Shown here piece after piece: positions 11,822 through 19,347 of a stretch of DNA of 25,155 nt. Position 1 is the stretch's first letter, and each line of letters opens with the position of its first letter. Source of the stretch: a virus; the IMG/VR virus record IMGVR_UViG_3300049595_001462, positions 1-25,155 of that record; one strand, given 5' to 3'. Under the pieces are notes generated by a model. The model had not been told where the DNA came from and did not search any database. It worked only from the letters and a program-made list of their open reading frames with translations. A program made the position numbers and the translations under genes.

Positions 11822-11870
11822 CTCCAATAACCTCACCCCCGGCAGGCTTCGGCTTGTCGGGGGATTGGAG
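11822..11870 (+). other. UUCG-capped hairpin enclosing the next gene's Shine-Dalgarno
   Basis: A 12-bp stem pairs 11836-11847 with 11852-11863 (two G-T pairs) around a TTCG loop, closed by C-G in the very stable cUUCGg form. An outer 7-bp helix, CTCCAAT (11822-11828) with ATTGGAG (11864-11870), closes it with an internal 7-nt bulge. The GGAG of the outer 3' arm (11867-11870) is the Shine-Dalgarno of the gene at 11877. There is no following T run, so it is not a standard terminator. It may stabilise the coat mRNA or reduce translation or transcription of downstream genes. Confidence 0.75.
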
Positions 11871-11876
11871 AGATTG

Positions 11877-12152
11877 ATGGCCATTCGTCCCGACAGCATA
11901 GGCGCTCCGAACTATATACCCGGTGGCGTTTTCGCCATTTGCGCCCGCTGTTCGTTCAAGCGGCGTCGTCCTGACATCGCGAAAGAATGGACGGGGCTGA
12001 TGGTTTGCCGGGACACTTGTTGGGACCCTCGGCCCGCTATCCTGACGGCCCCTAACGTGGGTCCAGAGGGTGTGCCTCTGCCCGATATTACGCCTCGCCC
12101 GCCTGACTTGTTCGTTGACCCTGAAAACCCCGTCCTCCCGGAAGACCTGTAG
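11877..12152 (+). CDS. 91-aa zinc-binding-like phage protein
   Basis: ATG 11877 is chosen over an upstream in-frame ATG (11766) because it follows the coat stop and has Shine-Dalgarno GGAG (11867-11870). The protein shows ICARCSFKRRRPD followed by EWTGLMVCRDTCWDPRPA: a four-cysteine site (CxxC ... CxxxC). The EWTGL-VC-DPR pattern is common in small proteins encoded after phage coat genes. The C-terminus is proline-rich and extended. Function is not established; the Shine-Dalgarno lies in the hairpin stem. Confidence 0.85.
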   Translation: MAIRPDSIGAPNYIPGGVFAICARCSFKRRRPDIAKEWTGLMVCRDTCWDPRPAILTAPNVGPEGVPLPDITPRPPDLFVDPENPVLPEDL

Positions 12153-12154
12153 CG

Positions 12155-12850
12155 ATGGCCACAAGTGGCAGCATTTCCGAACTGTTGACGGCGCGGGATT
12201 TTGTCACGCAAGCCCTGACGCTGATTACGGTGTTGGGTGGCGGTGAAACGCCGTCAGCGGACGATGCGGCGCAAGGGCTGACGCAACTCCAATGGATGCT
12301 CAAGAGTTGGCAGGCGGACGGCTGCAACCTCTGGCGCGAGGAAGAGAAAACGATTCCCTTCCCGGCTAATACGAAAACGGTGACGCTGGACCCGCGCGTG
12401 CTGGATGTCCAAGAGGCCCGTGCGGAGATTAGCCCGACGTTTCAGCGGATTCTGGACCGATGGGAGCGGGGCGAATACATCGTCCTGCCCAATAAGAACG
12501 CTGCTGGCCAGCCGACTATTTTCTATTTCCGCCGCTTGCGTGACGACGTAACGCTGACGCTGTGGCCGGTTCCTACGATTGCGACGAACGTCTTTTGCAC
12601 GACGGCGCGTGTGATTGATGATGTGACTGATCTGGATCAGAACATTGATGTTCCGCAAGAGTGGTCGGAGACGGTGACCTATAATCTTGCCGCGCGTTTG
12701 CTTGATACGTTCGGTGTGACGGAAACGCGGCCTGTGTTGGCGGCGAGTATCGCATCAAAGGCCGCAAGTCTGTATGATAAGTTGAGCGGGTTTGATCGGC
12801 CCTCGGCAGTATTCCTTCAGCCCCAATACCCCCATAGAGGATATTCCTGA
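12155..12850 (+). CDS. P22 gp4-like head-tail connector
   Basis: The 231-aa protein starts with helical LLTARDFVTQALTLITVLGG, then LTQLQWMLKSWQADGCNLWR. A beta region follows (TVTLDPRVLDVQEARAEI; IFYFRRLRDDVTLTLWPVP), then helices around VPQEWSETVTYNLAARLLDTF. This order is the signature of the gp4 tail-accessory/connector proteins that extend the P22-like portal. Location right after the coat module and before the gp10-like protein agrees. It probably forms the first ring below the portal and helps retain packaged DNA. Confidence 0.85.
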   Translation: MATSGSISELLTARDFVTQALTLITVLGGGETPSADDAAQGLTQLQWMLKSWQADGCNLWREEEKTIPFPANTKTVTLDPRVLDVQEARAEISPTFQRILDRWERGEYIVLPNKNAAGQPTIFYFRRLRDDVTLTLWPVPTIATNVFCTTARVIDDVTDLDQNIDVPQEWSETVTYNLAARLLDTFGVTETRPVLAASIASKAASLYDKLSGFDRPSAVFLQPQYPHRGYS

Positions 12851-13218
12851 TGAGCGGCGTTACTCGCTTCTTTGAAAGCCCCAACGGCAAAGACGTTCCC
12901 GTCAGCTACGAAAAGCCGATGCCGGTTACTGGGGGTATCCTCCCAGTGGCTGGCACCACGGCGACGAACCGCTCTGGCACCGCGACCACGACATCCGGCG
13001 GGCTGAGTGTTGCTGCTAACACGGCGCGCAAAGCGCTTGTTGGGCAAAACGTGTCTTCCGTAAATATTGGTTTCAATGAGTTTGGCGGAACGGCAGTGAT
13101 CGGCGCGGCAGGAACTTACACGGTCGCGCCCGGCCTTTCGTTTAGCATCTCGACCTCAAGTCTTGTGAATTTCATTGCCGCATCGGGAACCGCCGCCGTT
13201 TCTATGACGGAGTACTGA
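12850..13218 (+). CDS. 122-aa beta-rich virion-type protein
   Basis: The ATG overlaps the connector stop (TGATG). It is a Ser/Thr/Gly/Ala-rich beta protein with TATNRSGTATTTSGGLSVAA and a C-terminal domain (ARKALVGQNVSSVNIGFNE... TAAVSMTEY) that looks like a jelly-roll-sized beta sandwich. Very low charge and repeated short strands suggest a virion component. Its position in the tail module is the only functional clue. Confidence 0.65.
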   Translation: MSGVTRFFESPNGKDVPVSYEKPMPVTGGILPVAGTTATNRSGTATTTSGGLSVAANTARKALVGQNVSSVNIGFNEFGGTAVIGAAGTYTVAPGLSFSISTSSLVNFIAASGTAAVSMTEY

Positions 13219-13222
13219 TCCG

Positions 13223-14152
13223 ATGGCCATTGTTGGCGATCTGGTGATTGGCAGGCAAGGCGAGAATCGTGTTCCTGTGTCTGGACGCTATTCGGCTCCG
13301 GCAGACTTCCGCGTGGCCATGCCAGCGGGTTCGACCTATACGCGGACTGGCAGTGCGACCGGGTTGACGCTTGCGGGAACGTTGACTGAATTTGCGGCAG
13401 ACGTTCCGCAGCGGACTAATCGCGGACTGGCGTTGGAGCCAGCATCAACCAACGTGTTGCTGAACAACGTTTTTGATGGTGGGGGCGCAGCGCCAACAAA
13501 ATGGAGTCAGCCTGATGGGTCGGGATCGAGCGTCGCGACCGCATCTGTGTTGATTGCGGGCGCGTCGGCATATATCCAAACGGCGACCGCGCAACGCCCA
13601 TATTTGGCGCAAACAGTGACGGTGGGCGTCGGAACTTACACTCTGTCGTTCTATGTTGAGGCTATCACGGGGACGATTATTGCCATTAATATGCTTTTGC
13701 CGGTTCCCGGTACGGCGACAGCGGGCGATACGATTTGGCCTGTGTGTCCAGCCAACCCGTCCGGCGGTTTAGCGGGCGTTATCGGTGTCGGGCGGCTTGA
13801 TATTCAAGTACCCGTCACCGGAGCCGGGACTTTGAGCGTGTGGGCCGGAGTCGGCGCGGGATCGCCAGCCACGGGGTCTGCGACGTTTTCGTTGCCGGTT
13901 GCGGAGGCAGGCGCGGTTGCAACATCGCCTATTCTTACGACCGGCTCCACGGCCACGCGCGGCCTGCCAGTGTTTACGGAGGCGGTTCCGGCGGGTTTTA
14001 CCAAAGCTATGCTGACTTATTACGATGGCACCACAACACTTGTTTCCGGCTTGCTGCCGGGCGGGACGCTTGATGTGGCGACGGCGGTTATCGGGGCGGG
14101 CAAGGGGCGATTTGGCGTGTCTGAACTAGTGACGCGGTCATGGCTGTCGTGA
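13223..14152 (+). CDS. 309-aa tail-module protein with carbohydrate-binding-like segment
   Basis: ATG 13223 is preceded by GGAG (13209-13212). Residues about 36-80 contain TYTRTGSATGLTLAG, then ADVPQRTNRGLALEPASTNV. This RtgsAT / R.GLALEP..TN pattern recurs in phage structural proteins that precede a lectin- or CBM-like beta sandwich. The rest is Gly/Ala/Thr-rich beta sequence, for example TYTLSFYVEAITGTI. Probably a virion surface or tail protein with glycan-binding potential. Family recognised by pattern, function inferred. Confidence 0.65.
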   Translation: MAIVGDLVIGRQGENRVPVSGRYSAPADFRVAMPAGSTYTRTGSATGLTLAGTLTEFAADVPQRTNRGLALEPASTNVLLNNVFDGGGAAPTKWSQPDGSGSSVATASVLIAGASAYIQTATAQRPYLAQTVTVGVGTYTLSFYVEAITGTIIAINMLLPVPGTATAGDTIWPVCPANPSGGLAGVIGVGRLDIQVPVTGAGTLSVWAGVGAGSPATGSATFSLPVAEAGAVATSPILTTGSTATRGLPVFTEAVPAGFTKAMLTYYDGTTTLVSGLLPGGTLDVATAVIGAGKGRFGVSELVTRSWLS

Positions 14153-14162
14153 GCGGTTCCTA

Positions 14163-15554
14163 ATGCCCCCGGCGCTTATCGGCACAACCTATGACAAGCG
14201 TGTCGTCGGCAAGCTTCCGCCTGTCCGGCTGATAAATCGCTATGTCGAAAGCGCAGCGGCCAATCAGGTGACCGGCGTGGCGATTCTGCCAAGGCCGGGG
14301 CTTGTGCTGAAGGAGACAGTAGGGGACGCGCCACAACGCGGCGTGTTTCGCGAGGATGGGTTGTTTGATGGCGACCTGTTCAATGTCTCGGAAAAGATGC
14401 TTTACCGCGCTGGCGTCCTCGTGCCGTTTGCGGCGGGCGTGACGATTATCGATGGCACTGACCTGATCCGGTGGGCGGGAACGGACCTTGTTGAAGGACT
14501 GTTCTTTGTCGGGGGTGGGGTGCTGTATCTCTACGACGGGACAGATGTTGACGAAGTCACCGTGCCGGATGCCCAACTCGCGACCGATGTAACCGAGATC
14601 AATGGTTATATCATCGTGCAGGTCGCGGGCACGGGCAGGCGTTACTTTATCCGGCCCGGTGAGATTACGATTGACCCGCTGGACTTCTTCACTTCGGAAA
14701 GCTCGCCAGACGGTTCGGTGGCCACGATTGCGACGGCGTCGGAGCTTTGGCTGTTTGATTCCGAAAGCGCGGAGGTCTGGCTTCCGACCGGCAATAGCGA
14801 TGCGCCGTTCCAGAGGTATCAGGGCCGCATCTTCTCGCGTGGGGCGACCTCGCGCGATTGCGTCCTTCAATTCGATAACACGATTTTCTTTGTGGGCGAG
14901 GACAACGAACAAGGGCGGATTGCCTACCGGGCGGCAGACGTTCCGCAGCGTATCAGCACGACGGCGATTGAGGAGAAGTTCCGACTTTCGGAGGCGGATT
15001 TTACGGCGATTGCGTTCATCCTTGACGGCCACGCGTTCTATATCGTGTCGTGCGACCAAGGCTCGTTTGCCTATGACGTTTCGACGGGTGCATGGTGTGA
15101 ATGGCAGTCCTATGGCTTGCCACGGTTCCGTGGTCATGTGGCTGTTGCCTCGGCAGGCTCGCCCGTGGTTCTGGGGGACAGTGAAAGCGCCAAACTGTTC
15201 ACGCTTGATCCGACCGTAGGCAATGACGACGGCGACCCGATCTATCGCGTGGTGGGTGGTGGGGTTCCTACGGTTCGCAGACAGTCGATTGATAGTCTGT
15301 GGATGCAATGCAACACGGGCTATTCGTCGGACCCTGACTATCTGCCCCTAATCCGCATCCGGTTTTCCAAGGATGGCGGGAATACATGGGGTGATGAGAA
15401 ACAAGCAAACCTCGGCTTTACCGGACAATATAACAAGCGCGTGTTTTGGACGCGGTGCGGGCAGTATCGCTCTCCCGGTTTCTTGTTTGAAGTGATAGAC
15501 TCTGACAATGTGCAGACGACTTTCCAGTACGCTGTTTTTAACGAGCCGTTCTGA
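14163..15554 (+). CDS. P22 gp10-like tail hub / DNA stabilisation protein
   Basis: The 463-aa length matches P22 gp10 homologues. It begins with ALIGTTYDKRVVGKLPPVRL and continues as a beta-propeller-like run of short strands (ADVTEINGYIIVQVAGTGRRYF-type repeats). It includes ASELWLFDSESAEVWLPTG and FFVGEDNEQGRIAYRAADVP, typical of the gp10 family. The protein is expected to form the hexameric hub below the gp4 connector that anchors tailspikes and the needle. It follows the gp4-like gene with two beta proteins inserted between. Confidence 0.85.
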   Translation: MPPALIGTTYDKRVVGKLPPVRLINRYVESAAANQVTGVAILPRPGLVLKETVGDAPQRGVFREDGLFDGDLFNVSEKMLYRAGVLVPFAAGVTIIDGTDLIRWAGTDLVEGLFFVGGGVLYLYDGTDVDEVTVPDAQLATDVTEINGYIIVQVAGTGRRYFIRPGEITIDPLDFFTSESSPDGSVATIATASELWLFDSESAEVWLPTGNSDAPFQRYQGRIFSRGATSRDCVLQFDNTIFFVGEDNEQGRIAYRAADVPQRISTTAIEEKFRLSEADFTAIAFILDGHAFYIVSCDQGSFAYDVSTGAWCEWQSYGLPRFRGHVAVASAGSPVVLGDSESAKLFTLDPTVGNDDGDPIYRVVGGGVPTVRRQSIDSLWMQCNTGYSSDPDYLPLIRIRFSKDGGNTWGDEKQANLGFTGQYNKRVFWTRCGQYRSPGFLFEVIDSDNVQTTFQYAVFNEPF

Positions 15555-16651
15555 TGGTTAGTCGCCCTGTTGATGTCTCGCCGGTCCAGAACGCGTTTCC
15601 TATTGTTGACCCTGTAACGGGCAAGGCAACGGAGACGTTTCAACGGTTTCTGCTCAATCTTTGGGAACGAACCGGCGGCTTTACGGATGAGTTCTTTGAG
15701 ATACTGACTGTTGCCAATCTCGGCACCATTCAGGGGCTTATTGCGTCGGGGCAAAACGAGGCGCTGGCACGGGCGCTTGGCGATGTGGCGGCGCAAGGGC
15801 GGCTCAACTCTATCGACCGGCTGTCGCAAGAGCTGGCGTCGCTTGGCCGACAGGTGAACCTGTTGCAAGGCGTAGTGGCGTCTAACTTTCGGGTACCGCA
15901 GCCGACGCGGGTGGTGTCGTTTACGCAGAATGACGTTTGGCAGCTCAACCCGGACATCAAGGCAATCGCCGTCTTTGCTGTCGGCGGGGGTGGTGGCGGC
16001 GGCGGAGGCACGGGTGGTGCGAATGGCGGTGGAGGCGGGGGTGGTGCAAACTACTCGATGGCCTTTATCGAAGGCTCGCTGTTGCCTGCGACCATCGCGG
16101 TCACAATCGGCGCGGCTGGCGCGGCGGGGGCTGGTAGTGGCGGGGCTGGTGGTGATGGCGGAGATAGTTCTTTCGGGTCTTTCGTGGCGGCGAAGGGCGG
16201 CAAGGGCGCGAGCGGCACCGGCACGGGCGGCGCGGCCAATGAAACCTTTGGCGGCATGTTCCAAGGCGGGCCGGGTGGCAATGGCGGGTCCGGGGGAAGC
16301 GACGGCGATTCTGCCGTAAACGATTATCCGGGAGCGCCGGGCGGCGGTGGTGGTGGCCTCTATGCCGGAACGCCGTCTGTTGGTGGATCGGGCGGCACTG
16401 GCAATGGCCGGTCGCTTCTGGCCGAAGGCGGCGGCGGATCGGGGGGCATCGCGGGCGGCGCGGGTGGTTCTACGCCGGTTTCACAAACCCTGATCGGCCC
16501 CGGATTCGGCGGCGGCGGGGGTGGCTCAACGCTAACGTCGGCAGGCGTGGGCGGTGCCGGGTATAACGGCGCGGGTGGTGGCGGCGGCGGCGGTAACGCC
16601 GCTGGCGGTATTGGCGGCGAAGGCCGCGTTTGGGTTGTGGAGTATTACTGA
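15554..16651 (+). CDS. Glycine-rich protein in the tail-needle position
   Basis: The 365-aa protein has two parts. Residues 1-120 hold PVTGKATETFQRFLLNLWER and a helical coiled-coil-like stretch (LNSIDRLSQELASLGRQVNL). Residues about 140-365 are extremely glycine-rich, with runs such as AVGGGGGGGGGTGGANGGGG alternating with short strands (ATIAVTIGAAGAAG), as in Gly_rich_2-type phage tail tips. It occupies the place of P22 gp26, the trimeric needle plugging the tail. A needle or tip adhesin with a polyglycine-helix domain is plausible but inferred. The stop overlaps the next ATG. Confidence 0.7.
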   Translation: MVSRPVDVSPVQNAFPIVDPVTGKATETFQRFLLNLWERTGGFTDEFFEILTVANLGTIQGLIASGQNEALARALGDVAAQGRLNSIDRLSQELASLGRQVNLLQGVVASNFRVPQPTRVVSFTQNDVWQLNPDIKAIAVFAVGGGGGGGGGTGGANGGGGGGGANYSMAFIEGSLLPATIAVTIGAAGAAGAGSGGAGGDGGDSSFGSFVAAKGGKGASGTGTGGAANETFGGMFQGGPGGNGGSGGSDGDSAVNDYPGAPGGGGGGLYAGTPSVGGSGGTGNGRSLLAEGGGGSGGIAGGAGGSTPVSQTLIGPGFGGGGGGSTLTSAGVGGAGYNGAGGGGGGGNAAGGIGGEGRVWVVEYY

Positions 16652-16986
16652 TGGCGACGAGAGCAACGGGCGTAACGGACGACCTGACCACGACCGCTAC
16701 GGCGGTTTTGACGGCTGGTCCGAATGAGGCGATTATCTTCACCAACGTCATCGCGATGAACCGCGATACGACGGCACGGGTTGTTACATTGTATCAGGTG
16801 GCGGACGGCGGCGTGTCGGGCGCGACGAACCAACTGCTGACGCAATCGGTCTATGCGGGGCAGTCAACGTCGGTTCCGATTGGCGCGGTGGTCATTGCCA
16901 ACGGCGCTTCGCTTCATGCCAAGATTGACAGCGGAACGAGCGTCAATCTGTCCCTGAACTACTATACGACAGACCAACAAGCGTGA
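16651..16986 (+). CDS. 111-aa beta-rich virion-type protein
   Basis: The ATG at 16651 (TGATG overlap with the previous stop) is chosen over an upstream in-frame ATG at 16630. The beta-strand pattern is clear: TATAVLTAGPNEAIIFTNVI, then ARVVTLYQVAD, TSVPIGAVVIANGASLHAKI, and SVNLSLNYYTTDQ. The fold resembles small tail-associated beta-sandwich proteins. Its low charge matches the 12850 gene, which could be a distant relative, though I cannot align them. Function unknown. Confidence 0.7.
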   Translation: MATRATGVTDDLTTTATAVLTAGPNEAIIFTNVIAMNRDTTARVVTLYQVADGGVSGATNQLLTQSVYAGQSTSVPIGAVVIANGASLHAKIDSGTSVNLSLNYYTTDQQA

Positions 16987-17615
16987 GGACGCTAGACCCG
17001 TCATATCTGAACGAGGTCGCCAATCATCCGAAAGTCCGTCCGTGGCTTAAGGGGGAGGGCGAGGTCGATCTGTCTTCGCTGATTAGCGACCCGTCGAATA
17101 TCGCCTTGCAGTTTGAGGGCGGTGGATGGGTGCTAAGGAACCTTGGCGCTTGTCAGTATGAGGTTCACTCGATGTTTGTCCCGGAGGTTAGAGGGGCAAA
17201 GGTTCGGGACAATCTGAAGGCCGCGCTAGAGTATGTCTTCTTGCAGACGGATGCGGTTAAACTTGTGACGCAGTTGCCGGAAGGTAATCTGGCCGCGCGG
17301 GCACTTGCGCGGATTGCGGGTTTTCGGCTATGGTTCGGGGAATATCACGTCCTCTGCATTGAGGATTGGATTCAAGCGAGCGATGCTTGCTTACAGGCCG
17401 GTCAGCAGTTTCATGAGAAACTAGAGGCAATCATCCCCTCTCATGCTGCTGGAGCGGCGTTTCTGATGCTACCGACTAATCCGGCGAAAGCTGTCTGGCA
17501 TTACAATCAATGGGCTGCGGTTTGCTTCGCGCCGCTGCTAAATCTTGTCTCGGTGACGCCGCTGATGGTCGAGTGCGGCAAGGTTCTCCACGGCCCTGAT
17601 CTGGAGGCTATCTGA
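16983..17615 (+). CDS. GNAT-like acyltransferase-fold phage protein
   Basis: The GTG start overlaps the previous stop (GTGA); the first internal Met is about 60 residues in and would cut the fold. The 210-aa protein shows a GNAT outline: strand GGWVLRNLGACQYEVHSMFV, then EVRGAKVRDNLKAALEYVF (acyl-CoA loop and helix), then LPEGNLAARALARIAGFRLW, the usual N-x-x-A-R...GF motif. Similar GNAT-fold proteins lie between tail and ejection genes in podoviruses. Whether it is catalytic, and on what substrate, is unknown. Confidence 0.65.
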   Translation: MRTLDPSYLNEVANHPKVRPWLKGEGEVDLSSLISDPSNIALQFEGGGWVLRNLGACQYEVHSMFVPEVRGAKVRDNLKAALEYVFLQTDAVKLVTQLPEGNLAARALARIAGFRLWFGEYHVLCIEDWIQASDACLQAGQQFHEKLEAIIPSHAAGAAFLMLPTNPAKAVWHYNQWAAVCFAPLLNLVSVTPLMVECGKVLHGPDLEAI

Positions 17616-18604
17616 TGCCGGTAGCACCCGCTCTTATTGGTGGCGCTGCTGTTCTCGGTGGTGCCTCTATTGCGTCTAGAGGCGCGTCTCGGCAGGCCAG
17701 CGCGGCGCAGGACGTAGCCAACCAGAATAATCAGCTTCAACAGAACATCTTCAATCAGCAGCGCGCTGATTTGGCCCCGTGGCGGGCTTCTGGCGAAGCT
17801 GCGCTGACAGAGATTAACCGTCGCCTTGGCTTGGGTGGTGCGTCAGCGGCCCCGCGTCAAGGCGCTGGCCCTGTGATGGGCGGTGGTGGCCAAACCCTTA
17901 CCCCGACGATGGGCGGTGGCGGGGGTGGTTATGGCGCGGGTGGTGCAAGCTACGACCAACGCGACACGGCCTTGATGGCCCCGACGATGGCTATGGGGAC
18001 AGACAAGGGCGGGATGGTTCCGCAAGCGATGGGCGGGGTGCTATCGACGGATGGCGCGACCGGCCCGCAAGTGTTGCCCGGTCAGCAAGGAACGGCAAAC
18101 CCCACGGGTGTTGTTTCGACTACGCTTTCGCCCGCGCCGGGAACGCCGGGGGTTGGCAATGCGCTGGACCCTGAGAACCGTTACGGCGGCTTCTATGCCT
18201 CGCCCGGCTATCAGTTCCGCTTCGACGAAGGCCAGCGCGGGATTAACGCGAACCGCGCGGCGTCGGGCATGATGCAGAGCGGTGACACGCTGCGAGCCTT
18301 GACCCGCTATGGTCAGGACTATGCCTCGAACGAATACAATACCCAACTGAACCAACTGTTCAGCGTGGCGGGCCTCGGCCAGACGGCTACGGGTCAGGGT
18401 AACGCCTTAGCGGGTCAATACGGCGCTCAGGTCGGAATGAACAATCAGAACGTCTCGAATGCCCTTCAATCCAGCTACGGGACGCAAGCGAACGCGTGGG
18501 GCAATGCCTTGGGCAACATTGGCGGGAACCTCGCTTACAACTGGCCCACGGGCGGCGCGACGGGTGGTCAGAATCCTCCGTCTGATCTTTGGGGGCTGTT
18601 CTGA
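17615..18604 (+). CDS. DNA-transfer/ejection protein (gp7-like position)
   Basis: The 329-aa protein opens with an Ala/Gly hydrophobic helix (APALIGGAAVLGGASIASRG), then AAQDVANQNNQLQQNIFNQQ and RADLAPWRASGEAALTEINR, the hallmark of phage DNA-transfer proteins. A long Gly/Pro/Met low-complexity linker spans about 85-190. The C-terminal domain has YASPGYQFRFDEGQRGINAN, then GQDYASNEYNTQLNQLFSVA. It is probably carried in the virion and ejected ahead of the DNA. The hydrophobic N-terminus may insert into the membrane. First of three consecutive ejection-protein candidates. Confidence 0.75.
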   Translation: MPVAPALIGGAAVLGGASIASRGASRQASAAQDVANQNNQLQQNIFNQQRADLAPWRASGEAALTEINRRLGLGGASAAPRQGAGPVMGGGGQTLTPTMGGGGGGYGAGGASYDQRDTALMAPTMAMGTDKGGMVPQAMGGVLSTDGATGPQVLPGQQGTANPTGVVSTTLSPAPGTPGVGNALDPENRYGGFYASPGYQFRFDEGQRGINANRAASGMMQSGDTLRALTRYGQDYASNEYNTQLNQLFSVAGLGQTATGQGNALAGQYGAQVGMNNQNVSNALQSSYGTQANAWGNALGNIGGNLAYNWPTGGATGGQNPPSDLWGLF

Positions 18605-19347
18605 TGCAAGTCGATCCTTACGCCGCGACGAACGCGCTTTCCGAAGGCTTTAATCAGCAGCAGGCGATGGCTCAATCACGGGCTAGGCGCGTGGCGGGTA
18701 ATGCGTTGGCGGGTGGCAATATGGCGGGGGCCATGTCTGCGCTTGGCGGTGCTGGTGATCTGCAAGGCCAACGTGTCCTTCAGAGCGATATGACCCGCGA
18801 TGCCGACGAACAACGTGAACGCGAGGAAGCAGAACGGACGGAAAAACTGACGTTCATCCTTCGCGGTGCGGAGGGCCTGTTGCAAGCCCCGCCCGATCAG
18901 CGCCGTGATATTTACACGAACACGCTGCGTCCGGTGCTTCAGCAGATGGGCTTCCCGGATGACGTTCTGTCTCAACTGGATGCGTCGGAAATGAGCGATG
19001 CTCAACTGCGCTCGCTGGTAACGGCGGTTGGCGGCGAGCTTCCGTCAATCACCGCTGGCGACCGGATGTCCGGCGGCAATGTCATTCGCCCAGACCCTTA
19101 CACTGGCGAATACGGCACGGTTTACGAGGCTCCGGCGGCAGCGCCGAACGTCCCGCCCGGCTGGATGATGAACGAAGACGGCAGTATGTCGCCGCGTCCC
19201 GGTTACGTCGAGGGCCAGCGCCAGTTGTCGGGTGCCCGACGTGCGCCTCCTCGCCCCCGCTCTAGCGGCGTGGGTGGTTCAGCCCGACCGGGGACGAGTG
19301 GCCAAGCGGCTCCGGCCCCTACCCGTCGTCCGTGGGAGCGTTACTAA
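18604..19347 (+). CDS. 247-aa ejection-module protein
   Basis: ATG 18604 overlaps the preceding stop (ATGA) and is preferred to an in-frame upstream start at 18589. The N-terminal half is helical (LSEGFNQQQAMAQSRARRV; SDMTRDADEQREREEAERTE), followed by PPDQRRDIYTNTLRPVLQQM and LDASEMSDAQLRSLVTAVGG. The tail is Pro/Arg/Gly-rich and disordered. Position between two ejection candidates matches P22 gp20; no direct motif supports that identity. Confidence 0.65.
   Translation: MQVDPYAATNALSEGFNQQQAMAQSRARRVAGNALAGGNMAGAMSALGGAGDLQGQRVLQSDMTRDADEQREREEAERTEKLTFILRGAEGLLQAPPDQRRDIYTNTLRPVLQQMGFPDDVLSQLDASEMSDAQLRSLVTAVGGELPSITAGDRMSGGNVIRPDPYTGEYGTVYEAPAAAPNVPPGWMMNEDGSMSPRPGYVEGQRQLSGARRAPPRPRSSGVGGSARPGTSGQAAPAPTRRPWERY

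Noticed and set aside
11822-11870. Rho-independent terminator after the capsid gene
   Set aside because: The stem is strong but is followed by ATTGGAGAGATTG rather than a T run, and it overlaps the next gene's Shine-Dalgarno. Kept as an RNA hairpin instead.
14160-15308. 382-codon open frame on the minus strand
   Set aside because: It is the exact antisense shadow of the gp10-like gene, whose plus-strand protein has clear family features. All neighbouring genes are on the plus strand, and the minus product is Arg/His-rich, typical of antisense GC-rich DNA.
15980-16640. Repeat array or CRISPR-like periodicity
   Set aside because: The repetition is GGN codon repetition encoding polyglycine within one open frame; there are no constant repeats with unique spacers.
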